DNA of 64,000 nt from HKCCE3408 sp039183205 (GTDB lineage Bacteria; Pseudomonadota; Alphaproteobacteria; Rhodobacterales; Rhodobacteraceae): positions 41,713-105,712 of the forward strand of contig JBCDBR010000010.1 in NCBI GenBank assembly GCA_039183205.1. Reading direction: 5' to 3'. Below the pieces are notes generated by a model, which was not told the origin of the DNA, ran no database searches, and saw nothing but the letters and a program-made list of their open reading frames with translations. This document shows, piece by piece, positions 54,536 through 62,465 of the stretch. Numbering within the stretch: position 1 is the first letter of the stretch; each line of letters begins with the position of its first letter. The position numbers and the translations under genes were made by a program.

Positions 54536-54814
54536 TTAGTGATCGCCGCCGATATTGGTGCCCTCAGCATCGCCAGAGACGTCTACCGGCTTTGCAACCT
54601 GTTCACCGGCCAGCTTTTTCTCCAAATACTGGCGTGCGCGCGCCTCGGCTAGGCGCACACGGGCAGCGGTGCGAAAGGCTTCTTCGGTTGAGGGCGAGGA
54701 GGAGCCGATCACCGTGGCAATTTCATTGACCAACTCGTCATCGCCCAGCTTTTCGGCCGCGATGATCGTGTCACGCGCTAAGGCATCGGCCAGTTCTGCG
54801 ATTTTGTCGCTCAT
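54536..54814 (-). CDS. Small helical hypothetical protein, 92 aa
   Basis: A 92-residue acidic, mostly helical protein without signal peptide (KIAELADALARDTIIAAEKL at the start; a charged helix RLAEARARQYLEKKL later). No family is recognised. The start overlaps the end of the alpha/beta hydrolase gene by four bases (ATGA), so it is its translational partner. Confidence 0.65.
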   Translation of the reverse strand: MSDKIAELADALARDTIIAAEKLGDDELVNEIATVIGSSSPSTEEAFRTAARVRLAEARARQYLEKKLAGEQVAKPVDVSGDAEGTNIGGDH

Positions 54815-55464
54815 CGACTGGTCTCCGTGAGGCGTCGTTTAACGTAGTCTTGAACCGAAGAAATCATCGGGTCCATCGCCGGTTCCTCAAAGAAATGCCC
54901 AGCTCCCTCCATCTCTTGATGCGTGATGGTGATGCCCTTTTGCTCTTTCAGCTTGTCGACCAAAATGCGTGTGTCATGCGGTTTGGCGACCCGGTCGGCA
55001 GAGCCGTTGATGATCAGGCCCGAAGACGGGCAGGGGGCCAGGAAAGAAAAGTCGTACATATTGGCTGGCGGAGAGACCGAGATAAAACCGGTGATCTCCG
55101 GCCGCCGCATCAAGAGTTGCATCCCGATCCAGGCGCCAAAACTGAACCCCGCGACCCAGCAATGCTTTGAATTGGGGTTCAGCGATTGCAGATAATCCAA
55201 GGCCGATGCGGCATCCGACAGCTCTCCGATGCCCTGGTCGTACTCACCCTGGCTTCGCCCGACGCCGCGGAAATTAAACCGCAGCACGGTAAAGCCGATA
55301 TTAAAAAAGGCGTAGTGCAAGTTGTAGACGACGCGATTGTTCATTGTGCCGCCGAATTGCGGATGCGGATGCAGGATGATCGCAATCGGTGCGTCTTTGG
55401 TCTTTTGGGGATGGTAGCGGCCTTCAAGTCGGCCTTCAGGTCCGGGGAAAATGACCTCGGGCAT
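54811..55464 (-). CDS. Alpha/beta hydrolase
   Basis: A 217-residue alpha/beta hydrolase of the type with N-terminal PEVIFPGPEGRLEGRY and HPHPQFGGTMNNRVVY. The nucleophile Ser is in AGFSFGAW, the acid Asp in NGSADRV, and the catalytic His in GAGHFFEE. The substrate is unknown; relatives are often listed as esterases or dienelactone-hydrolase-like. AAGGAGA precedes the ATG. It is divergent from the iscR operon, and the Irr-type box lies between them. Confidence 0.8.
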   Translation of the reverse strand: MPEVIFPGPEGRLEGRYHPQKTKDAPIAIILHPHPQFGGTMNNRVVYNLHYAFFNIGFTVLRFNFRGVGRSQGEYDQGIGELSDAASALDYLQSLNPNSKHCWVAGFSFGAWIGMQLLMRRPEITGFISVSPPANMYDFSFLAPCPSSGLIINGSADRVAKPHDTRILVDKLKEQKGITITHQEMEGAGHFFEEPAMDPMISSVQDYVKRRLTETSR

Positions 55465-55522
55465 CCAAGTCTCCTTGCGCGGGCGGGCGACGCAGCGAGC
55501 TTGACGCGCGGCTGGCCCGAAC

Positions 55523-55537
55523 CTAGAACAATTCTAA
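55523..55537. promoter_or_regulatory. Irr-type iron-control (ICE) box upstream of iscR/suf
   Basis: CTAGAA-CAA-TTCTAA differs at one position from the dyad TTAGAA-N3-TTCTAA described as the Irr (ICE) motif in alphaproteobacteria. It lies 90 bases before the iscR start. Irr represses or activates Fe-S and haem genes according to iron; suf operons are known targets in this group. No irr gene is in the window. Confidence 0.6.
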
Positions 55538-55626
55538 AGTCGCGCACGGTGCGCGGCGGGGTGCAGTGCAGTTAAGCGTCTCGCCCCGAAAGGTCAATTC
55601 GTGTCGCATATCGGAGGCATCAACCG

Positions 55627-56088
55627 GTGAAACTCAGCACCAAAGGACGATATGCGATGGTCGCGATGGCCGATCTGGCCATGCTGGCGCCGGAGCAACT
55701 GACATCGCTGTCGGAAATATCAAAGCGCCAATCCATTTCCCTGCCGTATTTGGAGCAGCTTTTCGTCAAGCTGCGCCGGGCCGGCTTGGTGGCATCCGTG
55801 CGCGGGCCTGGCGGTGGCTACCGGATGGCGCGGTCCGCGGCGGATATTCGCGTCGTTGAGATCTTTGACGCCGTGGATGAAACCGTATCGGCGATGCATA
55901 CGGGTGCGGCAGCGAGCGGGGCGGTCTCGGGCAGCCGCGCGCAATCGATGACCAACCGGCTTTGGGAAGGTCTTTCGGCGCATGTTTATGTCTTTTTGCA
56001 TCAGACAAGGCTAAGCGATGTGGTGTCGAACGATCTTACCCCATGCCCAGCCGTTCCCAGCATCCTCGAAGTGGTCGATGACGGGTGA
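55627..56088 (+). CDS. iscR: Rrf2-family regulator IscR (single-cysteine type)
   Basis: A 153-residue Rrf2-family repressor of Fe-S assembly genes. The winged helix is clear (KLSTKGRYAMVAMADLAML, SLPYLEQLFVKLRRAGLV, RGPGGGYRMARS). The cluster region normally carrying three spaced cysteines reads DETVSAMHTGAAASGAVSG and has none; the only cysteine is at about residue 140 (LTPCPAVP). Single-cysteine IscR with unusual cluster ligation has been described in Rhodobacter sphaeroides, so this is probably a functional lineage variant. Start codon is GTG. It heads the suf operon; its end overlaps the next start. Confidence 0.88.
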   Translation: MKLSTKGRYAMVAMADLAMLAPEQLTSLSEISKRQSISLPYLEQLFVKLRRAGLVASVRGPGGGYRMARSAADIRVVEIFDAVDETVSAMHTGAAASGAVSGSRAQSMTNRLWEGLSAHVYVFLHQTRLSDVVSNDLTPCPAVPSILEVVDDG

Positions 56089-57134
56089 AACGCCGCGTCT
56101 ATCTTGACCACAACGCCACCATGCCCCTGCGGCCAGAGGCACGCGCAGCGATGGTCGCGGCCATGGAGCTTGTCGGCAACCCTTCAAGCGTGCATGGCGA
56201 AGGGCGCGCGGCTAAGGCGCTGATTGAGACGGCGCGCGCGCAGGTGGCCGAAGCAATCGGCGCCCTTGCGGCAGATATCGTCTTTGTGTCGGGCGCGACG
56301 GAGGCGGCGGCTCTGGCCTGCGCGGGGCGCGGCTTGGTCGGCGCGGATGTCGAACATGACGCGGTGCGGGCCTGGATCACGCCGGATTTGACGGTGGCGC
56401 CGTCCGGCGCGGTCACCGTCCCAGACCCCTCGGGCACGGCGCTGCAAAGCGCGAATTCAGAAACTGGGATCCTGCAAGAGCTACCCGCCGAACTTGCGGT
56501 CAGCGATTGGACGCAATCCTTTGGAAAACGCCCGATGGCGTTTGATTGGTCCGGCGTCGAGATGGCGCTGATTTCGGCCCACAAGCTTGGCGGGCCAAAG
56601 GGAATCGGCGCGCTCATCCTGCGGCGCGGTCTGGATGTGGCGGCTCAGATCAAGGGTGGCGGGCAAGAAATGGGCCGACGATCCGGGACTGAGAATATCA
56701 TCGGGATTGCGGGATTTGGTGCTGCCGCGCAGGCTGCAACACAAGATATTGAAAATGGCGTCTGGGCGCAGGTCGAAGAACTTAGAAAGATTCTAGAAAA
56801 AACACTGGAAGAGCGCGCCGGCATGACTACCTTTGTCGGGCAAGCATCGCCGCGTCTGCCCAATACCTCCTGCATCATCACGCCAGGATGGAAGGGAGAG
56901 ACCCAGGTGATGCAGATGGATTTGGCCGGGTTCGCAATCTCAAGCGGGTCGGCCTGTTCTTCGGGCAAAGTGAAACCAAGCGCTGTGCTGCGCGCGATGG
57001 GCTTCACCGAAGACGATGCAATGTCGGCGATCCGGGTATCGCTCGGGCCGACGACAACCGAAGGCGAGGTTCGTGCCTTTATCGAGGCTTGGACCAAGGC
57101 GCATGACCGCTTCCGTACGCGCGCGGAGGCCTGA
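56085..57134 (+). CDS. Cysteine desulfurase, IscS/NifS-like
   Basis: PLP enzyme that takes sulfur from cysteine for Fe-S assembly. The 349-residue protein is shorter than IscS but complete: His91 in VEHDAV, Asn in ANSETGILQ, PLP Lys167 in SAHKLGG, GTENIIGIAGFG, and the reactive Cys291 in SSGSACSSGKV on a mobile loop. It starts with GTG, overlapping the iscR stop. The operon thus has two desulfurases, this class I type and the SufS at the end; they may divide sulfur supply or stress response. No SufE gene is visible. Confidence 0.88.
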   Translation: MKRRVYLDHNATMPLRPEARAAMVAAMELVGNPSSVHGEGRAAKALIETARAQVAEAIGALAADIVFVSGATEAAALACAGRGLVGADVEHDAVRAWITPDLTVAPSGAVTVPDPSGTALQSANSETGILQELPAELAVSDWTQSFGKRPMAFDWSGVEMALISAHKLGGPKGIGALILRRGLDVAAQIKGGGQEMGRRSGTENIIGIAGFGAAAQAATQDIENGVWAQVEELRKILEKTLEERAGMTTFVGQASPRLPNTSCIITPGWKGETQVMQMDLAGFAISSGSACSSGKVKPSAVLRAMGFTEDDAMSAIRVSLGPTTTEGEVRAFIEAWTKAHDRFRTRAEA

Positions 57135-57149
57135 AGGACGGGAAGTACA

Positions 57150-58664
57150 ATGACGGCACTCGATACAGACATCCGTGACGGCGTCGACCGCGAAACGGTC
57201 GAGACGGTCAAGGACCTTGGTGGAAAGTACAAATACGGCTGGGATACCGAGATCGAGATGGAATTCGCGCCCAAAGGCGTGAGCGAGGACATTGTCCGAC
57301 TGATATCGGAAAAAAACAATGAGCCGTCTTGGATGACCGAGTGGCGCCTGCAAGCGTTCAAGCGCTGGAAGCAAATGGAAGAGCCGGTCTGGGCCATGGT
57401 CGATTACCCGCCGATCGACTATCAAGACCAGTATTATTACGCCCGCCCAAAAAGCATGACCGAAAAGCCGAAATCGCTTGACGAGGTCGATCCGGAACTG
57501 CTGCGCACCTACGAAAAGCTCGGCATCCCACTGAAAGAGCAGATGCTCCTGGCCGGTGTCGAAGGCGCAGAAGACGCCGGGGAACGCAAAGTCGCGGTCG
57601 ATGCGGTCTTTGACAGCGTCTCGGTCGGCACAACCTTCAAGGCAGAGCTGGAAAAGGCCGGGGTCATCTTCTGTCCGATCTCAGAGGCCATTCAAGAGCA
57701 TCCCGACTTGGTCAAGAAGTATCTCGGCTCGGTCGTGCCGATTACCGACAACTTCTTTGCAACGTTGAATTCGGCCGTATTCTCCGATGGCTCGTTCGTT
57801 TACATCCCGCCCGGCGTAAAGTGCCCAATGGAGCTGTCGACCTATTTCCGTATCAACGCGGAGAATACCGGTCAATTTGAACGGACGCTAATCATCGCCG
57901 ATAAAGGAAGCTATGTCAGCTACTTAGAGGGCTGTACCGCGCCCATGCGCGACACCCATCAGCTGCACGCGGCGGTGGTGGAATTGGTCGCGCTTGAAGA
58001 TGCGGAGATCAAATACTCGACCGTGCAGAATTGGTATCCGGGCGATGAAAACGGCAAGGGCGGCATCTATAATTTTGTGACCAAACGTGCCGATTGCCGG
58101 GGCGATCGGTCCAAGGTGATGTGGACGCAAGTCGAAACCGGATCCGCGGTGACATGGAAATACCCCTCTTGCATCCTGCGCGGTGATGACAGTCAGGGTG
58201 AGTTCTACTCGATCGCGATCACCAACAATGCGCAGCAGGCCGACACGGGCACAAAGATGGTTCATTTGGGCAAACGCACCAAATCCCGGATCGTGTCGAA
58301 AGGCATCTCCGCAGGGCGCGCGCAGAACACGTATCGCGGGCTCGTCTCGATGCATCCACGCGCGAAGGAAAGCCGGAATTACACGCAATGCGACTCGCTG
58401 CTTATTGGCGATCAATGCGGGGCCCATACGGTGCCGTATATCGAGGTGAAGAACAACTCAAGCCGCGTCGAACATGAAGCCACAACCTCCAAGGTCGATG
58501 ACGACCAGATGTTTTATTGCCGCCAGCGCGGTATGGACGAAGAAGAGGCCGTGGCGCTGATCGTGAACGGCTTTGCCAAGGAAGTCTTGCAAGCGCTGCC
58601 GATGGAGTTCGCCATGGAGGCGCAGCAATTGGTCGCGATTAGCTTGGAAGGATCGGTCGGGTAG
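57150..58664 (+). CDS. sufB: Fe-S cluster assembly scaffold SufB
   Basis: Core scaffold of the SufBCD complex on which Fe-S clusters are built. The 504-residue protein has the family landmarks YIPPGVKCPMELSTYFRIN, GSYVSYLEGCTAPMRDTH with a conserved Cys, and the C-terminal GMDEEEAVALIVNGFAKEVL that docks to SufC and SufD. The length matches alphaproteobacterial SufB. It starts 15 bases after the desulfurase gene. Confidence 0.96.
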   Translation: MTALDTDIRDGVDRETVETVKDLGGKYKYGWDTEIEMEFAPKGVSEDIVRLISEKNNEPSWMTEWRLQAFKRWKQMEEPVWAMVDYPPIDYQDQYYYARPKSMTEKPKSLDEVDPELLRTYEKLGIPLKEQMLLAGVEGAEDAGERKVAVDAVFDSVSVGTTFKAELEKAGVIFCPISEAIQEHPDLVKKYLGSVVPITDNFFATLNSAVFSDGSFVYIPPGVKCPMELSTYFRINAENTGQFERTLIIADKGSYVSYLEGCTAPMRDTHQLHAAVVELVALEDAEIKYSTVQNWYPGDENGKGGIYNFVTKRADCRGDRSKVMWTQVETGSAVTWKYPSCILRGDDSQGEFYSIAITNNAQQADTGTKMVHLGKRTKSRIVSKGISAGRAQNTYRGLVSMHPRAKESRNYTQCDSLLIGDQCGAHTVPYIEVKNNSSRVEHEATTSKVDDDQMFYCRQRGMDEEEAVALIVNGFAKEVLQALPMEFAMEAQQLVAISLEGSVG

Positions 58665-58710
58665 CCGATTTTTTACAAAAAAATCGGACCGGAATTTTTG
58701 CAAAATTCCG
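58665..58710 (+). repeat. Two consecutive A/T-rich hairpins after sufB
   Basis: Directly after the sufB stop, CCGATTTTTT (58665-58674) pairs with AAAAAATCGG (58678-58687), then CGGAATTTT (58690-58698) pairs with AAAATTCCG (58702-58710), both with three-base loops. They may be partial terminators or processing sites that set the sufB:sufC ratio, or copies of an intergenic palindrome. Confidence 0.6.
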
Positions 58711-58934
58711 TCGCCCCCGTTGGGCGGCGCGAGAGATTGAGAACACAAACTGATGCCGATAGGGGTCTATGTCGTCGCAACACTTTCGAGGCTGCTTGCC
58801 GGCACTATGTTTTGCGGCATGTGCGATGCTGGTGACGGATAAAGGGGCGTGAAGGTTGAGGTTGCGGCGAGGCCGGGCCTGGTTTGGTTGATTGCGCTGA
58901 TGAGGGATCGCCATGAAAATCCGGAGGAAGAAAC
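58711..58934. other. Rest of the sufB-ybjQ intergenic region
   Basis: About 220 bases. A 29-codon ORF (58753-58842, begins MPIGVYVVATLSRLL and has two Cys) has no recognisable family or ribosome site. A CGCCC/GGGCG repeat follows the two hairpins. No promoter can be assigned. Confidence 0.3.
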
Positions 58935-59246
58935 ATGATCGTCACCACGACGCCGTCGATCGAAGGCCAGTCCATCACCGCCTATCATGGCGTGGTTGTG
59001 GGTGAGGCGATCCTGGGGGCCAATGTCTTTCGCGATATCTTTGCCGGCATCACCGATATCATCGGGGGCCGCTCGGGCGCGTACGAACAGGAGTTAGCTA
59101 AGGCGCGCTCGGTCGCCTTAGAAGAAATGGAAGATCGCGCCCGCGATCTGGGTGGAAATGCCGTCGTCGGGGTCGATCTTGACTACGAAGTGATCAACAA
59201 CATGCTGATGGTGAGTGCCTCGGGCACTGCCGTCACGATTGCATGA
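58935..59246 (+). CDS. YbjQ/UPF0145 heavy-metal-binding-domain-like protein
   Basis: A 103-residue protein of the UPF0145/YbjQ family: IVTTTPSIEGQSITAYHGVV at the start, GGRSGAYEQELAKAR, and GGNAVVGVDLDYEVI. These proteins form small oligomeric rings; their role is not known. GGAGG precedes the ATG well. It sits inside the suf operon between sufB and sufC, nine bases before sufC, so an Fe-S-linked task is possible. Confidence 0.8.
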   Translation: MIVTTTPSIEGQSITAYHGVVVGEAILGANVFRDIFAGITDIIGGRSGAYEQELAKARSVALEEMEDRARDLGGNAVVGVDLDYEVINNMLMVSASGTAVTIA

Positions 59247-59255
59247 GGAAGAAAG

Positions 59256-60011
59256 ATGCTAGAAATCAAAGATTTGGCCGTCAAGCTTGAAGAAGAAGAT
59301 AAGCAGATTTTGCGCGGCGTCGACCTCTCGATCGAAGCCGGCAAGGTCCATGCTATTATGGGTCCCAACGGCTCTGGCAAATCGACGCTGAGCTATGTTC
59401 TGTCCGGTCGCGATGGCTATGAGGTCACCGGTGGATCGGCCACGCTTGACGGCGAGGATTTGCTTGAGATGGAGGCCGAAGAGCGTGCGGCGGCTGGGCT
59501 CTTTCTGGCCTTTCAATACCCCGTGGAGATCCCCGGCGTGGGCAATATGACTTTCTTGCGTACGGCGGTAAATGCACAGCGTCGCGCCCGCGGCGAGGAG
59601 GAAATAAGTGCGGGGGACTTCCTCAAAGAGATCCGCGCGAAGGCCAAAGCGTTAAAAATCGACGCCGATATGCTGAAGCGCCCGGTCAATGTAGGATTTT
59701 CCGGCGGAGAGAAAAAGCGCAACGAAATCCTACAGATGGCGATGCTAGAGCCAAAGATGTGCATCCTCGACGAGACCGATAGCGGCCTTGATGTCGATGC
59801 GATGAAACTCGTGTCAGAAGGCGTGAATGCGCTGCGCGATCAGGGACGTGGGTTCCTGGTGATCACCCATTATCAGCGGCTGTTGGACCATATCAAACCG
59901 GACGTTGTCCATATCATGGCCGCAGGCCGCATCGTGAAATCCGGTGGTCCGGAATTGGCCCTTGAAGTTGAGCAAAATGGCTATGCAGCCTTCGAAGGGG
60001 AGGCGGCCTGA
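59256..60011 (+). CDS. sufC: Fe-S assembly ATPase SufC
   Basis: ABC-type ATPase that drives conformational change of SufB-SufD during cluster assembly. The 251-residue protein has Walker A GPNGSGKST near residue 36, SufC-specific signature FSGGEKKRNEILQM, Walker B MCILDETDSGLD and the H-loop VITHYQR. The sufC stop and sufD start overlap by one base (TGATG). Confidence 0.96.
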   Translation: MLEIKDLAVKLEEEDKQILRGVDLSIEAGKVHAIMGPNGSGKSTLSYVLSGRDGYEVTGGSATLDGEDLLEMEAEERAAAGLFLAFQYPVEIPGVGNMTFLRTAVNAQRRARGEEEISAGDFLKEIRAKAKALKIDADMLKRPVNVGFSGGEKKRNEILQMAMLEPKMCILDETDSGLDVDAMKLVSEGVNALRDQGRGFLVITHYQRLLDHIKPDVVHIMAAGRIVKSGGPELALEVEQNGYAAFEGEAA

Positions 60012-61312
60012 TGGCCCAAGCTCAAACCAAACAAACGGCCTTGGAGGCGCGCTTGTCGGGCATGACCATGCCGGACGGACGCGCATGGGCGACCGAGGCA
60101 CGGGCGAACGCACTGGCCCGGTTGCGGCAAATGGGTTTACCCGCGGCGCGAGACGAATATTGGCGGTTTACGAAACCGGACGACTTGGTCGCCCAAGACC
60201 CTGTCCGGGCCGCAACCATTGATACCGGTGATGAACGGCCTGTTTTCGATGCGATCAACCGGTTAAAGGTCGTCTTTGTCGACGGTGTTTTCGATGCCGG
60301 GCAAAGCGATGATCTGTCCGAGACCGGTTTGGAGATCGCAAGACTGAGCACTGCGACGGCAAGCGATATTCATTGGGCGCGCGATCTTTACGGGCAACGC
60401 GAGGCGGCTGGCCAAGACCCGGTCGACCGACCGCTTGCCGCGTTGAATACCGCCTTTGCCAGCGACGGGCTGGTGATCCGCGCCACGGGCAAGGCTGCCC
60501 GGCCGGTCAACCTGATCTACTTGCATCAAGCTGACACGTCGGACGCGATTTTGCACCACCTGGTACGCGTTGAACCCGGCGCCGAGCTGACCATTCTGGA
60601 AAACGGGCCGGCGGCGGCGCGGTTCAACAAATGCATGGAAATCGATGTGGCTCCCGGTGGGTCGTTCCACCATGTGCGCGCACAGGGACGCGATCATGAA
60701 CGCCGCTGCGTTAGCCACATGTTTGCCCGTGTCGGGGCGGGGGCCCGCTACAAAAGCTTCACGCTGACGGCCAATGGTATCCTGACCCGCAACGAGCATG
60801 TCATTGAAATCGCGGGTGACGGGGCGATTGCCCATGTCGCGGGCGCGGCACTCGGCGATGGCGCAAGTGCGGATTTTCATCACGATGACACGGTCTTTGT
60901 GACCCATGATGCGGTGGATTGTGAAAGCCGCCAGGTGTTCAAAAAGGTGTTGCGCAACGGGGCGAGAGGCGTCTTTCAAGGTAAGATATTGGTCAAACCG
61001 GGCGCGCAGAAAACCGATGGATATCAAATCAGCCAAGCTCTTCTATTGGACGATGACAGCACCTTCCAAGCCAAGCCGGAGCTTGAGATTTACGCCGACG
61101 ACGTGGCCTGTTCGCATGGTTCCACAACTGGCGCAATCGACGAAGAGGCCTTGTTTTATCTGCGCTCTCGCGGCGTGCCGCCGGCCGAAGCGACGGACCT
61201 TTTGGTCTTGGCCTTCGTGGCCGAAGCCATCGATGAGATTGATGATGAAGCGTTGCGCGAGGACATCCTGTCGCGGCTGACACGCTGGTTGGAGCGGCGA
61301 CGGCAGGTCTGA
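60011..61312 (+). CDS. sufD: Fe-S assembly protein SufD
   Basis: SufB paralogue that pairs with it and SufC in the assembly complex. The 433-residue protein has the beta-helix core and end motifs: ARYKSFTLTANGILTRNEH, FQGKILVKPGAQKTDGYQIS, DDVACSHGSTTGAIDEEALF with conserved Cys and His, and the SufC-docking LRSRGVPPAEATDLLVLAF. It is translationally coupled to sufC; a YIP1-type gene begins four bases after its end. Confidence 0.94.
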   Translation: MAQAQTKQTALEARLSGMTMPDGRAWATEARANALARLRQMGLPAARDEYWRFTKPDDLVAQDPVRAATIDTGDERPVFDAINRLKVVFVDGVFDAGQSDDLSETGLEIARLSTATASDIHWARDLYGQREAAGQDPVDRPLAALNTAFASDGLVIRATGKAARPVNLIYLHQADTSDAILHHLVRVEPGAELTILENGPAAARFNKCMEIDVAPGGSFHHVRAQGRDHERRCVSHMFARVGAGARYKSFTLTANGILTRNEHVIEIAGDGAIAHVAGAALGDGASADFHHDDTVFVTHDAVDCESRQVFKKVLRNGARGVFQGKILVKPGAQKTDGYQISQALLLDDDSTFQAKPELEIYADDVACSHGSTTGAIDEEALFYLRSRGVPPAEATDLLVLAFVAEAIDEIDDEALREDILSRLTRWLERRRQV

Positions 61313-61316
61313 CGCG

Positions 61317-61886
61317 ATGGCGGTCACCACCGATATCGTCCGATCCTACAGGCGCCCCCGGCATGTATTTGCAGGTCAATTGGCGCAAGGCTCAAAGGAA
61401 CGCATCGCCTTGGCCTATCTGGCTTTGGCGATGATCCTCGGTCTTGTGTCGCAATTGCCGAGCGTGTCGCGGCGCGCCAATGTATCGGACCCAGAGCTCG
61501 AAGCGGCGATCCGGGCCGAGGCCGGCAATGTGCGTCAGATCGAGGACATGACGGTTCCGGAAAACATGATCGACGCGAAGTTTGAAGCGTTTTTGTCCGC
61601 AGAACTTATGGTTTGGCTCTTTATCCTGCCATTGATCTTTTATGGGCTCAGTGCGCTCAGCGTTTGGATCGTTCGTCTTTGTCGCGGACAGGTGGCCGGC
61701 GTTGATGCCCGGCTTGCGCTTTTTTGGGCGCTTGTGGTGGCCACGCCGCTGAAGCTCCTTCATGGGCTTGTTTACGGCATGATCGGGCCGGGCGCAGCGC
61801 TGACGGCGGTGGGCTTTTTGTGGTGCGTTATTTTCCTATGGAACTGGAGCGCGAATTTGCGCGAAGCGGGGTGGGCGTCATCGTGA
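61317..61886 (+). CDS. YIP1-family-type membrane protein 1
   Basis: A 189-residue inner-membrane protein with about four hydrophobic segments and a hydrophilic stretch at about 50-90. The N-terminal SYRRPRHVFAGQLAQGSKER and the membrane pattern resemble YIP1-family bacterial proteins. Function unknown. It lies inside the suf operon, four bases after sufD, and its stop overlaps the GTG start of a second, related gene. Confidence 0.65.
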   Translation: MAVTTDIVRSYRRPRHVFAGQLAQGSKERIALAYLALAMILGLVSQLPSVSRRANVSDPELEAAIRAEAGNVRQIEDMTVPENMIDAKFEAFLSAELMVWLFILPLIFYGLSALSVWIVRLCRGQVAGVDARLALFWALVVATPLKLLHGLVYGMIGPGAALTAVGFLWCVIFLWNWSANLREAGWASS

Positions 61887-62464
61887 CGGAATTGCCCACT
61901 TTGCGCGAATTGTCGGCGCTGATCCGCCTGACTTTCGATGCGCAGCGTGAAGGCGCGGCCGCGGTCTTGCGCGATGTGCCGGTGCGCGAAGCTCTGTGGC
62001 TGATGTTCGCATTGGTCTTGGTGTTGACGGTGCTTGCCGGGGAGGTCGGAGCGCTTTTGATCGCCGGACCCAGCACCTCCGTTTTGGCGTCCGCCGCAGT
62101 GCAGGGCGCCAGTGTGTTGCTGTCGGTTTATTTGCTCTACTATGTCGGGCGCGCCTTTGGTGGCACCGGGACGTTTGACGGCGCCTTAGCGCTCATGATC
62201 TGGCTGCAATTCATTTTCATTTTTGTGCAGGTCTTTTTCATTTTTGTCGCGGTTGCAATTCCCGCGGCGATCTTGCTGGTTTTGGTGCTTTGGATCGGCC
62301 TTTTCTTGTGGCTCACGGTGAATTTCGCCGCCGAATTGCACGGGTTTAAACGCCTCGGTCCCGTATTTCTAGGCACGCTCGCCGTTGTGGTTTTTATGTC
62401 GCTGGTGCTTGTGGTGATCTTGGCGGCATTCGATCTGTCTCTCCTTTCTGAACCGGAGCCCTAA
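61883..62464 (+). CDS. YIP1-family membrane protein 2
   Basis: A 193-residue inner-membrane protein with about five helices. N-terminal LRELSALIRLTFDAQREGA is typical of YIP1-family bacterial proteins; the central repeat-like region (FIFIFVQVFFIFVAVAIP) is Phe/Ile-rich. It starts with GTG at 61883, overlapping the previous stop; codons further upstream lie inside the preceding gene. sufS begins one base after its stop codon. Two such membrane proteins between sufD and sufS suggest a membrane link for the Suf machinery, which is inference. Confidence 0.7.
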   Translation: MTELPTLRELSALIRLTFDAQREGAAAVLRDVPVREALWLMFALVLVLTVLAGEVGALLIAGPSTSVLASAAVQGASVLLSVYLLYYVGRAFGGTGTFDGALALMIWLQFIFIFVQVFFIFVAVAIPAAILLVLVLWIGLFLWLTVNFAAELHGFKRLGPVFLGTLAVVVFMSLVLVVILAAFDLSLLSEPEP

Positions 62465-62465
62465 G

